Origin: Nocardia transvalensis NBRC 15921
GTDB lineage: Bacteria > Actinomycetota > Actinomycetes > Mycobacteriales > Mycobacteriaceae
Length of the DNA: 64,000 nt
Reading direction: 5' to 3'
Assembly: GCF_000308875.1 (NCBI RefSeq)
Contig: NZ_BAGL01000002.1
Location: 186,001-250,000 of the forward strand
Under the pieces are notes generated by a model. It worked only from the letters and a program-made list of their open reading frames with translations, did no database searches and was not told the origin of the DNA. Shown piece after piece: positions 16,064-25,018 of this stretch. Positions within the stretch are counted from its first letter, which is position 1. Every line of letters starts with the position of its first letter. Made by a program: the position numbers and the translations under genes.

Positions 16064-17403
16064 CCAGAACCGACGATCGTCCCTCCCCGGCCGGAATCGT
16101 GCGCACGGCACTGGCCGCGATCGCCCACAGCCCCGGCATGCTGCGGCTGGCGACGGTGCGATTCGCGGGGCAGTTCGGCGACGGGATGTTCCAGGCGGCG
16201 CTGTCGGGGGCGATCCTGTTCAATCCCGAGCGCGCGACCGATCCGCTGGCGATCGCCGGCGGATTCACCGTGCTGCTGCTGCCGTATTCGGTGATCGGGC
16301 CCTATGCCGGGGCGCTGCTGGATCGGTGGGACCGCCGGATGGTGCTGCTGGTGGCGAACCTGCTGCGCGGCGTGCTGATCGCGGTGGCCGCGGCCGGGCT
16401 GCTGGGCGGCATCGCGGAGACGCCGCTCCTGCTGCTGGCGCTGGCGGTGATCGGTATCAGCCGGTTCGTGCTGGCCGGGGCGGGTGCGGCGCTGCCGCGG
16501 GTGCTGGCCGAGCAGTGGCTGGTGCCGATGAATTCGGTGCTGGCGACGGCGGCCTCGGGCTGCGCCGGGCTGGGCGCCGCGGTCTCCGTCGCGATCATCG
16601 GCGCCGTGGGGGCGGGTGATGCCGGATCCGCGGTGGCGGTCGCGGCCAGTGCGTCGGGATCGATCGTCGGCGCGGTGGCCGCGCTGGGTTTCCGGCGACG
16701 GGAGCTCGGACCGGATCAGGGGGGATCCACCCCGCGCAGTTCGCTCCGCGCGGTCGCGACCGGGTTGCGCACCGGCGCGCGGGCGGTGTGGGAGTCCCGC
16801 GAATGCACCACCGCCCTGATCGGCATCGGCACGCACCGGATCGTGTTCGGTGCCAACACGCTGCTGATGGTGCTGGTGTTGCGCCGCTCGTCCGCGGCGG
16901 GCCTTTCGCTGAGCAGCGGGCTGGTCGGTTTCGGGGTGGCCATCGCGGCCGCGGCCTCGGGCATGCTGGTCGCCGCGGTGATCGCGCCGCTGCTGATCCC
17001 GCGGCTGGGCCGTCCGCGCACGGTGGCGGCGGGCCTGACCACGGCCGTGCTGGTGCAGCTGGTGCTGGTCACGCCCATCACGGTGGCGGGCGCCGGCGGG
17101 GAGCACCGCGCCCATCAGCTACTGCTGGCCGGGGCGTTCCTGCTCGGGCTGGCGGGGCAGGTCATCAAGCTGACCGGCGACGCGACCCTGCAGATCGATA
17201 TCGACGATGCCCGGCGCGGCCAGGTATTCGCCCTGCAGGACACGGTTTTCAACATCACGTTCGTCCTGGCCGTCGCGGTCACGGCGCTGGTGATCCCGGA
17301 CGACGGGCGCTCGCCCGGGGTGGTGCTGGCCGGCGCCGTGATCTACGCCCTGGGCATCGCCGCGGTGCTGATCAACACGCGGCGACACACGGTCACCAGA
17401 TAA
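16060..17403 (+). CDS. MFS transporter coupled to the Nudix gene
   Basis: A 447-residue membrane protein with about 12 hydrophobic segments. A motif A-like loop, GALLDRWDRRMVL, follows the second segment, and there is a long middle loop (around RRRELGPDQGGS). It fits the MFS group of unassigned actinobacterial efflux proteins. The overlap with the upstream Nudix gene (ATGA) means it depends on that gene's translation. Its many Ala/Val-rich segments and lack of a substrate motif prevent a closer call. Confidence 0.82.
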   Translation: MTRTDDRPSPAGIVRTALAAIAHSPGMLRLATVRFAGQFGDGMFQAALSGAILFNPERATDPLAIAGGFTVLLLPYSVIGPYAGALLDRWDRRMVLLVANLLRGVLIAVAAAGLLGGIAETPLLLLALAVIGISRFVLAGAGAALPRVLAEQWLVPMNSVLATAASGCAGLGAAVSVAIIGAVGAGDAGSAVAVAASASGSIVGAVAALGFRRRELGPDQGGSTPRSSLRAVATGLRTGARAVWESRECTTALIGIGTHRIVFGANTLLMVLVLRRSSAAGLSLSSGLVGFGVAIAAAASGMLVAAVIAPLLIPRLGRPRTVAAGLTTAVLVQLVLVTPITVAGAGGEHRAHQLLLAGAFLLGLAGQVIKLTGDATLQIDIDDARRGQVFALQDTVFNITFVLAVAVTALVIPDDGRSPGVVLAGAVIYALGIAAVLINTRRHTVTR

Positions 17404-17540
17404 CGCGGTGCCGCGCCGTCCTGCGAACGAGCAAACGGGTCGGTTAAATTGGACGGGCTGTGCTCGACCCCAGCCACGATGGCGGTCGAGTTGTGCGACC
17501 TCACCGCCGCGCGGCCGGTATCTAGGAGAACTGGGAGAGC

Positions 17541-19214
17541 ATGGGAAAAGGCACTGCGCCTGCACTTTTCGGTGTCCTGCTGGCCGCTGTCGGCCTGGCG
17601 GCGCCGGCTGCGGCGGCACCGGCCCCGTGGGCTCCGCCTCCGGTGAACTCCTGCGGGGAAACGGGATTCGACCCGCGGGCGCGCGAACCCGATCCGAAGG
17701 CGCCCCCGCCGCCGCTGCTGCCACCGCTGCCGCCGAATATCGATATCCCCGTGCCCTATCCGGAATTCGTGCCGGTTCCGGTGCCGGGTCCGCAGCCCGA
17801 CAACACGCGTATCGATCCCGGTCCGCTGCCCGTCGACCCGTGCCAGAACCCCTGCCCGGACGTTCGCGACACCCCGAAGCCCGCGCCGCCGGCCGAAGAA
17901 CCCGCGCCGCCGGCCGATTCCGGATCCGGCTCGGGATCCGCCGATTTCGGTTCGTCGGGATCGGCGTCGTCCGGATCCTCCTCGGGCTCGGACTCCGGGT
18001 CGAGCCAGGGATCCAGTTCGGGCTCCGCGCGATTCAACATTCCGCGCATCCACATCCGGCCGGAACCCGAGCCGATTCCGATCCCGGTGCCCGGCGGTGA
18101 ACCGCCCGCGCCGCAGACCCCGCCGCCGCCCGTCGTGCATCCGGCCGAACCCGGAGCCGTCGCGGCGCCCGTGGCTCCGCGGCAGGTGGAGTCGGTCGAT
18201 CTGGTGAATCAGGTGACCGGCCACGGCTCGACCAACCGCACCGATATGCGCTGGGGTGTCGACGGAACAGATCTGGGCATCATGTGGGAGAACCGCCCGG
18301 GCGAGGTGTCGGTGCTGTTCGGCGACACCTTCGGCAAGGGCTGGGTGGGCAACGGCGCCGGCGGGCCCGACTGGCGCAGCAACGTGATCGGCTACAGCAC
18401 CGAACGCGACCTGTCCAAGGGCCTGATCATCGACCAGATGGTGCAGGACAGCCGCTGCCACGCCGCCGAACTGCTGGACAGCCGCAAGATCAAGAACTAC
18501 GAGACCACGGTCATCCCGACCTCCGGATTCGCGCTGGGCAACCGGCAGTACGTGAGCTACATGTCGGTCAACCACTGGGATCGGATCCCGGGCATGTGGT
18601 GGACCAACAAGGGCGGGCTGGCGTACTCCGACGACAACGGCCGCACCTGGGTCAAGGACCAGTACGCCGTGTGGGACAACATGTTCGGCCTCAAGCAGTT
18701 CCAGGTCACCACGATGGTCCCGCACGGCGACTACGTGTACATGTTCGGCACCCCGAACGGCCGCATCGGCCTCATCGGCCTGGCGCGCGTGCCGCGGGCC
18801 GAGGTGCTCAACAAGTCGGCGTACCAGTACTGGGTGAACGGCACCTGGGCGCCCGCGGAGGACAACTCGGCGAGCCCGATCCTGCCGGGTATCGCGGGCG
18901 AGCTGTCGGTGCGCTTCGACGAGGAGAGCGGGCAGTGGCAGCTGGTCTACCTCGATCCGGCCCGGGCGGCCATCGTGCTGCGGACCGCGGCCGAACCGCA
19001 GGGCGCCTGGACCGACGGCGTGGAGCTGGCCAGCACCAACGACTACCCGAAGGCGTACGGCGGCTTCATCCATCCCTGGTCGACGGGGCGTGACCTGTAC
19101 TTCACCATGTCGGCCTGGGACAGCTACAACGTGTATCTGATGCACGCGAAGCTGGACGAACCGCAGCCGCGGAAGCCCGAAACGGAGGACGACCCCGCCG
19201 AGCCGGCCCCTTAG
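17541..19214 (+). CDS. Secreted DUF4185 protein, candidate endo-D-arabinanase (GH183-like)
   Basis: A 557-residue exported protein. A signal peptide (residues 1-26, ending AAA) precedes a Pro-rich segment (about 27-125). A Gly/Ser-rich linker of repeated GSGS/SSGS units (about 126-165) and a second Pro-rich stretch follow. The C-terminal DUF4185 domain (about 225-540) opens with STNRTDMRWGVDGTDLGIMW and includes VLFGDTFG, YSDDNGRTWV and GFIHPWSTG. DUF4185 proteins have been reported as glycoside hydrolase family GH183 endo-D-arabinanases, which cut arabinogalactan and lipoarabinomannan. That fits a mycolate-bearing cell wall. GGGAGAG lies just before ATG 17541. Acidic residues in VDGTD and FGDTF are candidate catalytic positions, not proven. 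Confidence 0.82.
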   Translation: MGKGTAPALFGVLLAAVGLAAPAAAAPAPWAPPPVNSCGETGFDPRAREPDPKAPPPPLLPPLPPNIDIPVPYPEFVPVPVPGPQPDNTRIDPGPLPVDPCQNPCPDVRDTPKPAPPAEEPAPPADSGSGSGSADFGSSGSASSGSSSGSDSGSSQGSSSGSARFNIPRIHIRPEPEPIPIPVPGGEPPAPQTPPPPVVHPAEPGAVAAPVAPRQVESVDLVNQVTGHGSTNRTDMRWGVDGTDLGIMWENRPGEVSVLFGDTFGKGWVGNGAGGPDWRSNVIGYSTERDLSKGLIIDQMVQDSRCHAAELLDSRKIKNYETTVIPTSGFALGNRQYVSYMSVNHWDRIPGMWWTNKGGLAYSDDNGRTWVKDQYAVWDNMFGLKQFQVTTMVPHGDYVYMFGTPNGRIGLIGLARVPRAEVLNKSAYQYWVNGTWAPAEDNSASPILPGIAGELSVRFDEESGQWQLVYLDPARAAIVLRTAAEPQGAWTDGVELASTNDYPKAYGGFIHPWSTGRDLYFTMSAWDSYNVYLMHAKLDEPQPRKPETEDDPAEPAP

Positions 19215-19299
19215 CGGGCTGGCACACCTACGTCAGCGACGTCTACACGCCCGCGCGACGGGCGCGGTGTCACCACCGGCCAGTACTCTCGAAGCAATC

Positions 19300-20070
19300 A
19301 TGGCCACCTATTTCGACCCCAAGTCCTGGTCGCCGCTGCGCGCCGTGGACATCGGCAGGCGCCTGCTGGACCCGGTCGCCGACCTGAGCGCCGGCACGGT
19401 CACGGCGCTGCTGCCCGATGTGCTGATGACGCTGCTCAGCGAGGGCATCCTGAGCCAGTTCGGCGGCCAGGAGGTCAGCGCCACGCTGCTGGGCCACGAG
19501 ATGACGGCCACGCTGCGCACGCTCAAGGCCCGCCGTCGCGGCGCCCACTTCCAGACCAAGACGGTGCTGACCGACCTGCGATGGAATGGTCACCCGATCG
19601 AGGAGATGACGGTGATCGCGCACGGCGTGCGCTTGGTCCCGGGTGTACCGACCAAGGTGCGCACGTCCACGCTGGACCTCACCGGCACGGTCACCACCGC
19701 GGCCCTGGTCGACTGGCTCAACGACGGCCGACTGGACTGGCGGCTGGGCGTGGACGAGACCACCGGGCTGATCACCGCCCGGCACCGGCGCCGAAGAATC
19801 CGCGCCCTGGTGGACGCGGCGGTCACGGAGAATCTGCTCACCATCGCCGTCCACCGGGCGCACTGGTTCGGCGTCCCGATCCCGCGCCGCTGGGTCCGGG
19901 TCGCCCCGCTGACCCTCACCGACCTGCCGAAACACATCACCATCGTCCGCGCCGACCGCACCGGGGACCGGGTGCGCTTCCATATCGCCGTCCCCGAGGT
20001 CGCCGGATCGTTCGACCTCGCCCAGATCCGCTCGGCCATCGTCACCGGCACGACGCTGATCGTCTTCTAG
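19300..20070 (+). CDS. Hypothetical protein, possibly lipid-binding DUF2993/LmeA-like
   Basis: A 256-residue protein with no signal peptide. It alternates beta-strand-like stretches (VSATLLGHEMTATLRTLKARR, TSTLDLTGTVTTAALVDWLN, IAVPEVAGSFDLAQIRSAIV) in the manner of tubular lipid-binding folds. The LmeA/DUF2993 family, which helps make lipomannan in mycobacteria, has such a pattern, but the match is by feel only. ATG 19300 is used; GTG 19267 would add eleven residues. Its stop overlaps the convergent pcnA stop by four bases (20067-20070). The neighbour upstream is the arabinanase candidate, so a cell-envelope role is possible. Confidence 0.6.
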   Translation: MATYFDPKSWSPLRAVDIGRRLLDPVADLSAGTVTALLPDVLMTLLSEGILSQFGGQEVSATLLGHEMTATLRTLKARRRGAHFQTKTVLTDLRWNGHPIEEMTVIAHGVRLVPGVPTKVRTSTLDLTGTVTTAALVDWLNDGRLDWRLGVDETTGLITARHRRRRIRALVDAAVTENLLTIAVHRAHWFGVPIPRRWVRVAPLTLTDLPKHITIVRADRTGDRVRFHIAVPEVAGSFDLAQIRSAIVTGTTLIVF

Positions 20071-21515
20071 GGCGCCCCGGCGTTCCACCATTCGAGCAGC
20101 GCCGCCTCCGCCTCGTCGCGCGACAGCGGCCCGCGATCCAGACGCAGTTCCTTCAGGTACCGCCACGCGCGGCCCACCTGCGGGCCCGGCGGCACGCCGA
20201 GCAGTTCCATGATCGCGTTGCCGTCCAGGTCGGGCCGGACGCGCTCGAGGTTCTCCTGCTCCCGCAGGTGCTCGATGCGCGTCTCCAGATCGTCGTAGGT
20301 GGACTGCAGCTGGGCGGCGCGGCGTTTGTTGCGGGTGGTGCAGTCGGCGCGGACCAGTTTGTGCAGGCGCGGTAGCAGGTCACCGGCGTCGGTGACGTAG
20401 CGGCGCACGGCCGAATCGGTCCACTGGCCCTTGCCGTAGCCGTGGAAACGCAGATGCAGGTAGACGAGCCGGGCCACATCCTCGGTGAACTGTTTCGGAT
20501 AGCGCAGCGCCCGCATGCGCTTGCGGACCATCTTGGCGCCGACCACCTCGTGGTGGTGGAAGCTCACCCCGCCGCCGGGCTCGTTGCGCTTGGTCGGCGG
20601 CTTGCCGACGTCGTGCAGCAGCGCCGCCCAGCGCAGCACCAGGTCCGGATCGCCGTCCTCCTGGTCGATGGCCTGGCGCAGGACGGTCAGCGAATGCTGG
20701 TAGACGTCCTTGTGCTGGTGGTGCTCGTCGATCTCGAGCCGCATCGCCGGCACCTCGGGCAGCACCCGCTCGGCCAGGCCGGTCTCGCACATGATGTCGA
20801 TGCCGTCGAGGGGATGGTCGCCGCCGATGAGCTTGTCCAGTTCGGTCCGGACGCGTTCGGGGGTGATCCGGCCGATCTCGTCGGCCATCACGCCGATCGC
20901 GGCGCGCACGCGCGGGGCGAGATCGAAGCCCAGCTGCGAGACGAACCGGGCGGCGCGCAGCATGCGCAGCGGATCGTCGTTGAACGAATCCTCCGGCGCC
21001 GCGGGCGTATCCAGCACCCCGGCGAGCAGAGCCGCCATCCCGTTCAGGGGGTCGACGAATTCCAGTTCGCCGACCGCGCCGATCCGCACGGCCATGGCGT
21101 TGACGGTGAAGTCGCGGCGGATCAGATCGCCCTCGAGGGTGTCGCCGAAGGTGACCTCGGGATTGCGGGAGACGCGGTCGTAGCTGTCGCTGCGGAACGT
21201 CGTGATCTCCAGCTGCCACCCCGACTTGGACGCGCTCACCGTGCCGAACGCCAAACCGCCGGTGTCCCAGAGGTTGTCGGCCCACCCGCGCAGGATCCGC
21301 TGCGCCGCTTCCGGTCGCGCGTCGGTGGTGAAGTCGAGGTCGGTGCCGAGCCGCCCCAGGACGGCGTCGCGCACACTCCCGCCCACCAGATACAACTGAT
21401 GACCGTGCGCCGCGAACATCTCGCCGAGCGGAGTGAGCACATCCGACAGCTGCCCGACCGTTATGGCCGCCGCCGCGAGCAAACGAGTACGACGATCCTC
21501 GTGCGGATCAGACAC
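20067..21515 (-). CDS. pcnA: CCA tRNA nucleotidyltransferase / polyA polymerase family (PcnA)
   Basis: A 482-residue class II nucleotidyltransferase, orthologous by synteny and length to M. tuberculosis PcnA (Rv3907c). It adds CCA to tRNA 3' ends. The catalytic motif LVGGSVRDAVLGRLGTDLDFTTDARP shows the two metal-binding aspartates (DLD). The RRDFTVNAMA and DDPLRMLRAARF motifs follow. An HD phosphohydrolase domain is present at ALLHDVGKPPTK. GTG 21515 is preferred, since the frame continues upstream only into the divergent region. It is the left boundary of the conserved origin block. Confidence 0.94.
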   Translation of the reverse strand: MSDPHEDRRTRLLAAAAITVGQLSDVLTPLGEMFAAHGHQLYLVGGSVRDAVLGRLGTDLDFTTDARPEAAQRILRGWADNLWDTGGLAFGTVSASKSGWQLEITTFRSDSYDRVSRNPEVTFGDTLEGDLIRRDFTVNAMAVRIGAVGELEFVDPLNGMAALLAGVLDTPAAPEDSFNDDPLRMLRAARFVSQLGFDLAPRVRAAIGVMADEIGRITPERVRTELDKLIGGDHPLDGIDIMCETGLAERVLPEVPAMRLEIDEHHQHKDVYQHSLTVLRQAIDQEDGDPDLVLRWAALLHDVGKPPTKRNEPGGGVSFHHHEVVGAKMVRKRMRALRYPKQFTEDVARLVYLHLRFHGYGKGQWTDSAVRRYVTDAGDLLPRLHKLVRADCTTRNKRRAAQLQSTYDDLETRIEHLREQENLERVRPDLDGNAIMELLGVPPGPQVGRAWRYLKELRLDRGPLSRDEAEAALLEWWNAGAP

Positions 21516-21681
21516 TGTTGCATCCTCGGACTTCGGCGAAACCACGGAAACGCAGCTTAGTTGGTCCCCCACCACACCCCGCCGCCGCGCCGGGCAAATC
21601 CCCCGCCCGCACCGACACGCCGATGATCTTCACATCGCCGCACACCCCCAGTTGTCACATCAACACCACCGCAACCCTCAC

Positions 21682-21778
21682 GGTTTGCGGCGCGGCTCGG
21701 TTTTCGGTGGCCTCTGCGCAAGCGACGAAGGAGCAAGCAGAGGCCACCGAAAACCGAGCCACACGGGCGCCGCAAACC
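21682..21778. repeat. Long inverted repeat in the pcnA-mutT4 divergent gap
   Basis: A 24-bp perfect inner stem (21694-21717 with 21737-21760, 19-nt loop) continues, after a six-base one-sided bulge (21761-21766), in a 12-bp outer stem (21682-21693 with 21767-21778). In total 36 base pairs are formed in a 308-base gap that otherwise holds no gene. It could be a hairpin-forming regulatory element, a mobile-element relic (MITE-like) or a structured leader of the downstream operon. Confidence 0.8.
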
Positions 21779-21823
21779 CGCGACGCCGAAGGCGGCGCCA
21801 TTAGACACAGCTAGACTGACGCA

Positions 21824-22378
21824 GTGTCTCCGGCCGATCGCGCGAACAGTCGACGTCGCCAACCCCGGCGCCGCGGTTCGTCCGGTAATGCGACGGCGGA
21901 CAACCGCAGGGGCAAACCGCGCATGCGCACCGTGCGCGAGACCTCCGCGGGCGGCCTGGTGGTGGACGGCCTGGACGGTCCGCGCGAGGGGCGCAGCGCC
22001 GCCCTGATCGGGCGCACCGACCGCCGGGGTCGGTTACTGTGGTCGCTGCCCAAGGGACATATCGAGGAGGGGGAGACCGCCGAGCAGACCGCCGTCCGCG
22101 AGGTGGCGGAGGAGACGGGTATCAACGGGGTCGTCGTCACCGAGCTCGGCAGTATCGACTATTGGTTCGTCACCGACGGGCGCCGGGTACACAAGACTGT
22201 GCATCACTATCTGATGCGGTCGGTGGGCGGTGAACTGTCCGACGCCGACGTCGAGGTCACCAAGGTGGCCTGGGTGCCTTTGAGCGAACTCGACACCCGG
22301 CTCGCCTACGCCGACGAACGGCGGCTGGCGGAAGTCGCGAACCGCCTGATCGACCGGATGGAGAACGGCAGACAATGA
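21824..22378 (+). CDS. mutT4: Nudix hydrolase MutT4
   Basis: A 184-residue Nudix enzyme at the position of M. tuberculosis MutT4 (Rv3908). The box is [23 protein letters not shown] (first part shown in pieces: G, five residues, E, seven residues, REV-A-EETGI). It is preceded by LLWSLPKG. The N-terminal 40 residues are basic and probably disordered. MutT4-type enzymes hydrolyse nucleotides or dinucleotide polyphosphates; the true substrate is not settled. It is the first gene of a plus-strand operon (mutT4, Rv3909-like, murJ), with its stop overlapping the next start by ATGA. Confidence 0.88.
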   Translation: MSPADRANSRRRQPRRRGSSGNATADNRRGKPRMRTVRETSAGGLVVDGLDGPREGRSAALIGRTDRRGRLLWSLPKGHIEEGETAEQTAVREVAEETGINGVVVTELGSIDYWFVTDGRRVHKTVHHYLMRSVGGELSDADVEVTKVAWVPLSELDTRLAYADERRLAEVANRLIDRMENGRQ

Positions 22379-24939
22379 CGCGTGAGGGTCACCATCGACG
22401 CCGCCTGGTGCCGATGCTCATCGCGCTGGCGCTGGCGGTGCTCACCGCACCGCTCGCCGGACCGGCCACCGCGGAACCGTCGGGTAGCGGCGGTTCGACG
22501 GCGTCGTCGCCGAAATTCCTCAAGCTGACGCTGGATTCGGTGACACCGAATACCGTGACCACCAGCAGTGATTCGGTCCTGACGGTGACGGGCACGCTGA
22601 CCAATATCGGCGATCGCGTCGTCGACGACGTGAGCGTGCGCCTCCAGCGGGCGAGCGCCATCACCAATCCCAGCGGCCTGCGGTCCATGCTGGACATGGA
22701 CCAGGTGAACTACGACATGGTCGGGCCGTTCCAGGACGTCGCCGAGCGGCTGACCCCCGGGCAGCGCAAGCAGTTCACGCTGCGCGTCGCCGTGCGCGAG
22801 GAAGCGCGTGGCAGCAGCGGCAGTACCCCGATCACCTCGTCGCTCGACATCACCGATCCCGGTGTGTATCCGCTGCTGCTGAACGTGAACGGCCAACCGG
22901 CGTACGGCAATCAGGCCCGCCTCGACGACGCCCGGTTCCTGCTCCCCGTGCTCGGGCTGCCGCCGACGTCCACCGACGCGAAGACCCCTGGGGCCCCGGC
23001 GGTTCCGGCCGCCACCGACTCTCCCGTCGCGACCACGCTGATGTGGCCGCTGGCCGACCGGCCGCGGCGGATGGCCGGCATCCCCGGCTCGGTCGACGGC
23101 AAGGAGTTGCTGACCGACGACGAGCTGGCCGGTGAGCTGGCCCCCGGCGGCCGCCTCGACCAGCTGGTCTCGGCGCTGGAATCCACGGTGCAGCCCGAGG
23201 CGGGACGGGACGCCACCCGCGGCCCCGGTCTGGCCGGATCCGTCTGTCTCGCCATCGATCCCGATCTGCTGCTGACGGTTTCGGATATGACTCAGGGCTA
23301 TCGGGTGCTGGCGAGCCCGTCGGATCCCGACGGGACCACCCGCGACGGCTCGGGCGCCGACGCCGCCAAGAACTGGTTGGAGCGGTTGCGCACGCTGGCG
23401 CCCTCGCTGTGCACGGTGGCGCTGCCGTTCGCGCAGGTCGACATCGGTGCGCTGGCCGCCGTGCAGGATCCGGTGCTGACCGCCCGCGCGGTGGAGGCGC
23501 CGGCCGACATCGTGGACTCGATCCTGTCGGTCAAGTCGGTGCGCGGCGTCGGCCTGCCCGCGTCCGGAAGCCTCGATCCCGAGGGCGCCACGCTGCTCGC
23601 GAGCCACGGCTATCACACGGCCGTGGTCGCCGACAATGCCGTGGCGCCGCTCGATTCCCGCAGTACCGCAACGGGTTCCACGAACTCGCGCACCGAGGGG
23701 GCGACGGTCCGCAGCACCGCGGCCGTCACCGCCGCGGCCGACGAGTCGAGCCCCGAGATGGTGCGCCTGCCCGGTATCACCCCGGCGCCGACCGCCACTG
23801 CGCCGCAGCAGCCGGACGCCGCGCTGCACGCGGCCACCTTCGACGTCTGGTCGGCCACCGCGCTGGCCGCGGTCGGCTCGAATCCGCCGACGCCGCCGTT
23901 CACCCCCGACCGGGTGCGTTACGAGGTCACCAACGATTCCCGCGCGGCCCGGATGCAGGACGCGCTCGGCGCGGTCTCGTGGTCGGCGCTGAATCCCCAG
24001 CCCGACCGCCCGCGATCGGCGCTGCTGATGCCGCCGCAGCAGTGGGGGGCCGGCCGCGACGAGGCCACCGCCCTGCTGAGTCAGCTGGATCTGCTGTTCC
24101 GCAACGGGCTGGCCACGCCCCGGTCGTTCACCGATCTGATGGCGCAGCCCGCGGATCCGCAGCCGTACGAGGTGGACTACCGCGCGGAGGCCGCCGATGC
24201 CGCAGTGCCCGATCAGTTCATCGCGCCCGTCCAGGAGCAGCAGCGCCGCATCACCGATCTGCTGGGCGCGCTGGTCGAGGTGCCGCAGCAGGAGCCGACG
24301 CCGCGCGCCTTCGTCCAACCCCTGCGCGACGACCTGGTCCGGACGCTGACCATGTCGGACCGCACGAGCACCGGGCTCCAGGCCGATACCGCCGCCCAGC
24401 GCCGGATCGACCAGCTCACCCGGACGATGGACAACCTCTATCGCTCGGTCACCGTGCTGCCGCCGGGCGGGGTGTACACGCTGGCCTCGGAGCAGAGTCC
24501 GCTGTTGCTGGTGGCGCGCAACGAGCTGCCGGTCGCCATCCGGATCCGGTTCCGGATCGGCGCGCCGAGCGGGACGAGCATCACCGATATCGGCGAACAG
24601 CAGCTGCCGGCGGAGGGGACACGGTCGTTCCAGATCCCCACCCAGGTCAGCGACACCCGCAATCTGGTGATTCCGATCTCTATTACCACACCCGACGGAA
24701 TCGCGCTCGGCAACGCCACGTCGGTTTCGGTGCGGTCCAACGCTTACGGTCAAGCGTTGGCGATAATTACCGCATGCGCCGGTGCACTGCTGTTCCTGTT
24801 GGCCGGTCGTCGTTTGTGGCGCCGGTTCCGGGGACAGCCGGATCCGGCCGACGAGGGGTTGGACCCGGGGAAGCGCCGCAGGCTGAACCGATACCTGCGC
24901 GCGCGGAAGCGGGTGCTGCAGGAACAGGAGGCACCATGA
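22375..24939 (+). CDS. Rv3909-like exported membrane protein (DUF6049)
   Basis: An 854-residue protein with a signal peptide (residues 10-35, ending ATA before EPSG). A very large outside portion follows, then one C-terminal membrane segment ([20 protein letters not shown]) and a basic tail. The position between mutT4 and murJ is the same as Rv3909 of M. tuberculosis, which is essential there for growth in culture screens as I recall. The outer region starts with a beta-sandwich-like part ([25 protein letters not shown]). Conservation with murJ suggests a role in cell-wall precursor export. No catalytic motif is visible. Confidence 0.88.
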   Translation: MTREGHHRRRLVPMLIALALAVLTAPLAGPATAEPSGSGGSTASSPKFLKLTLDSVTPNTVTTSSDSVLTVTGTLTNIGDRVVDDVSVRLQRASAITNPSGLRSMLDMDQVNYDMVGPFQDVAERLTPGQRKQFTLRVAVREEARGSSGSTPITSSLDITDPGVYPLLLNVNGQPAYGNQARLDDARFLLPVLGLPPTSTDAKTPGAPAVPAATDSPVATTLMWPLADRPRRMAGIPGSVDGKELLTDDELAGELAPGGRLDQLVSALESTVQPEAGRDATRGPGLAGSVCLAIDPDLLLTVSDMTQGYRVLASPSDPDGTTRDGSGADAAKNWLERLRTLAPSLCTVALPFAQVDIGALAAVQDPVLTARAVEAPADIVDSILSVKSVRGVGLPASGSLDPEGATLLASHGYHTAVVADNAVAPLDSRSTATGSTNSRTEGATVRSTAAVTAAADESSPEMVRLPGITPAPTATAPQQPDAALHAATFDVWSATALAAVGSNPPTPPFTPDRVRYEVTNDSRAARMQDALGAVSWSALNPQPDRPRSALLMPPQQWGAGRDEATALLSQLDLLFRNGLATPRSFTDLMAQPADPQPYEVDYRAEAADAAVPDQFIAPVQEQQRRITDLLGALVEVPQQEPTPRAFVQPLRDDLVRTLTMSDRTSTGLQADTAAQRRIDQLTRTMDNLYRSVTVLPPGGVYTLASEQSPLLLVARNELPVAIRIRFRIGAPSGTSITDIGEQQLPAEGTRSFQIPTQVSDTRNLVIPISITTPDGIALGNATSVSVRSNAYGQALAIITACAGALLFLLAGRRLWRRFRGQPDPADEGLDPGKRRRLNRYLRARKRVLQEQEAP

Positions 24940-25018
24940 GCGACGGCGCGATCCGTTCGGGTATCGCCGCGGGGGATGTGCCGCTTCCGTTAGCCACGGC
25001 CCTACGGACCCGGAGGGC

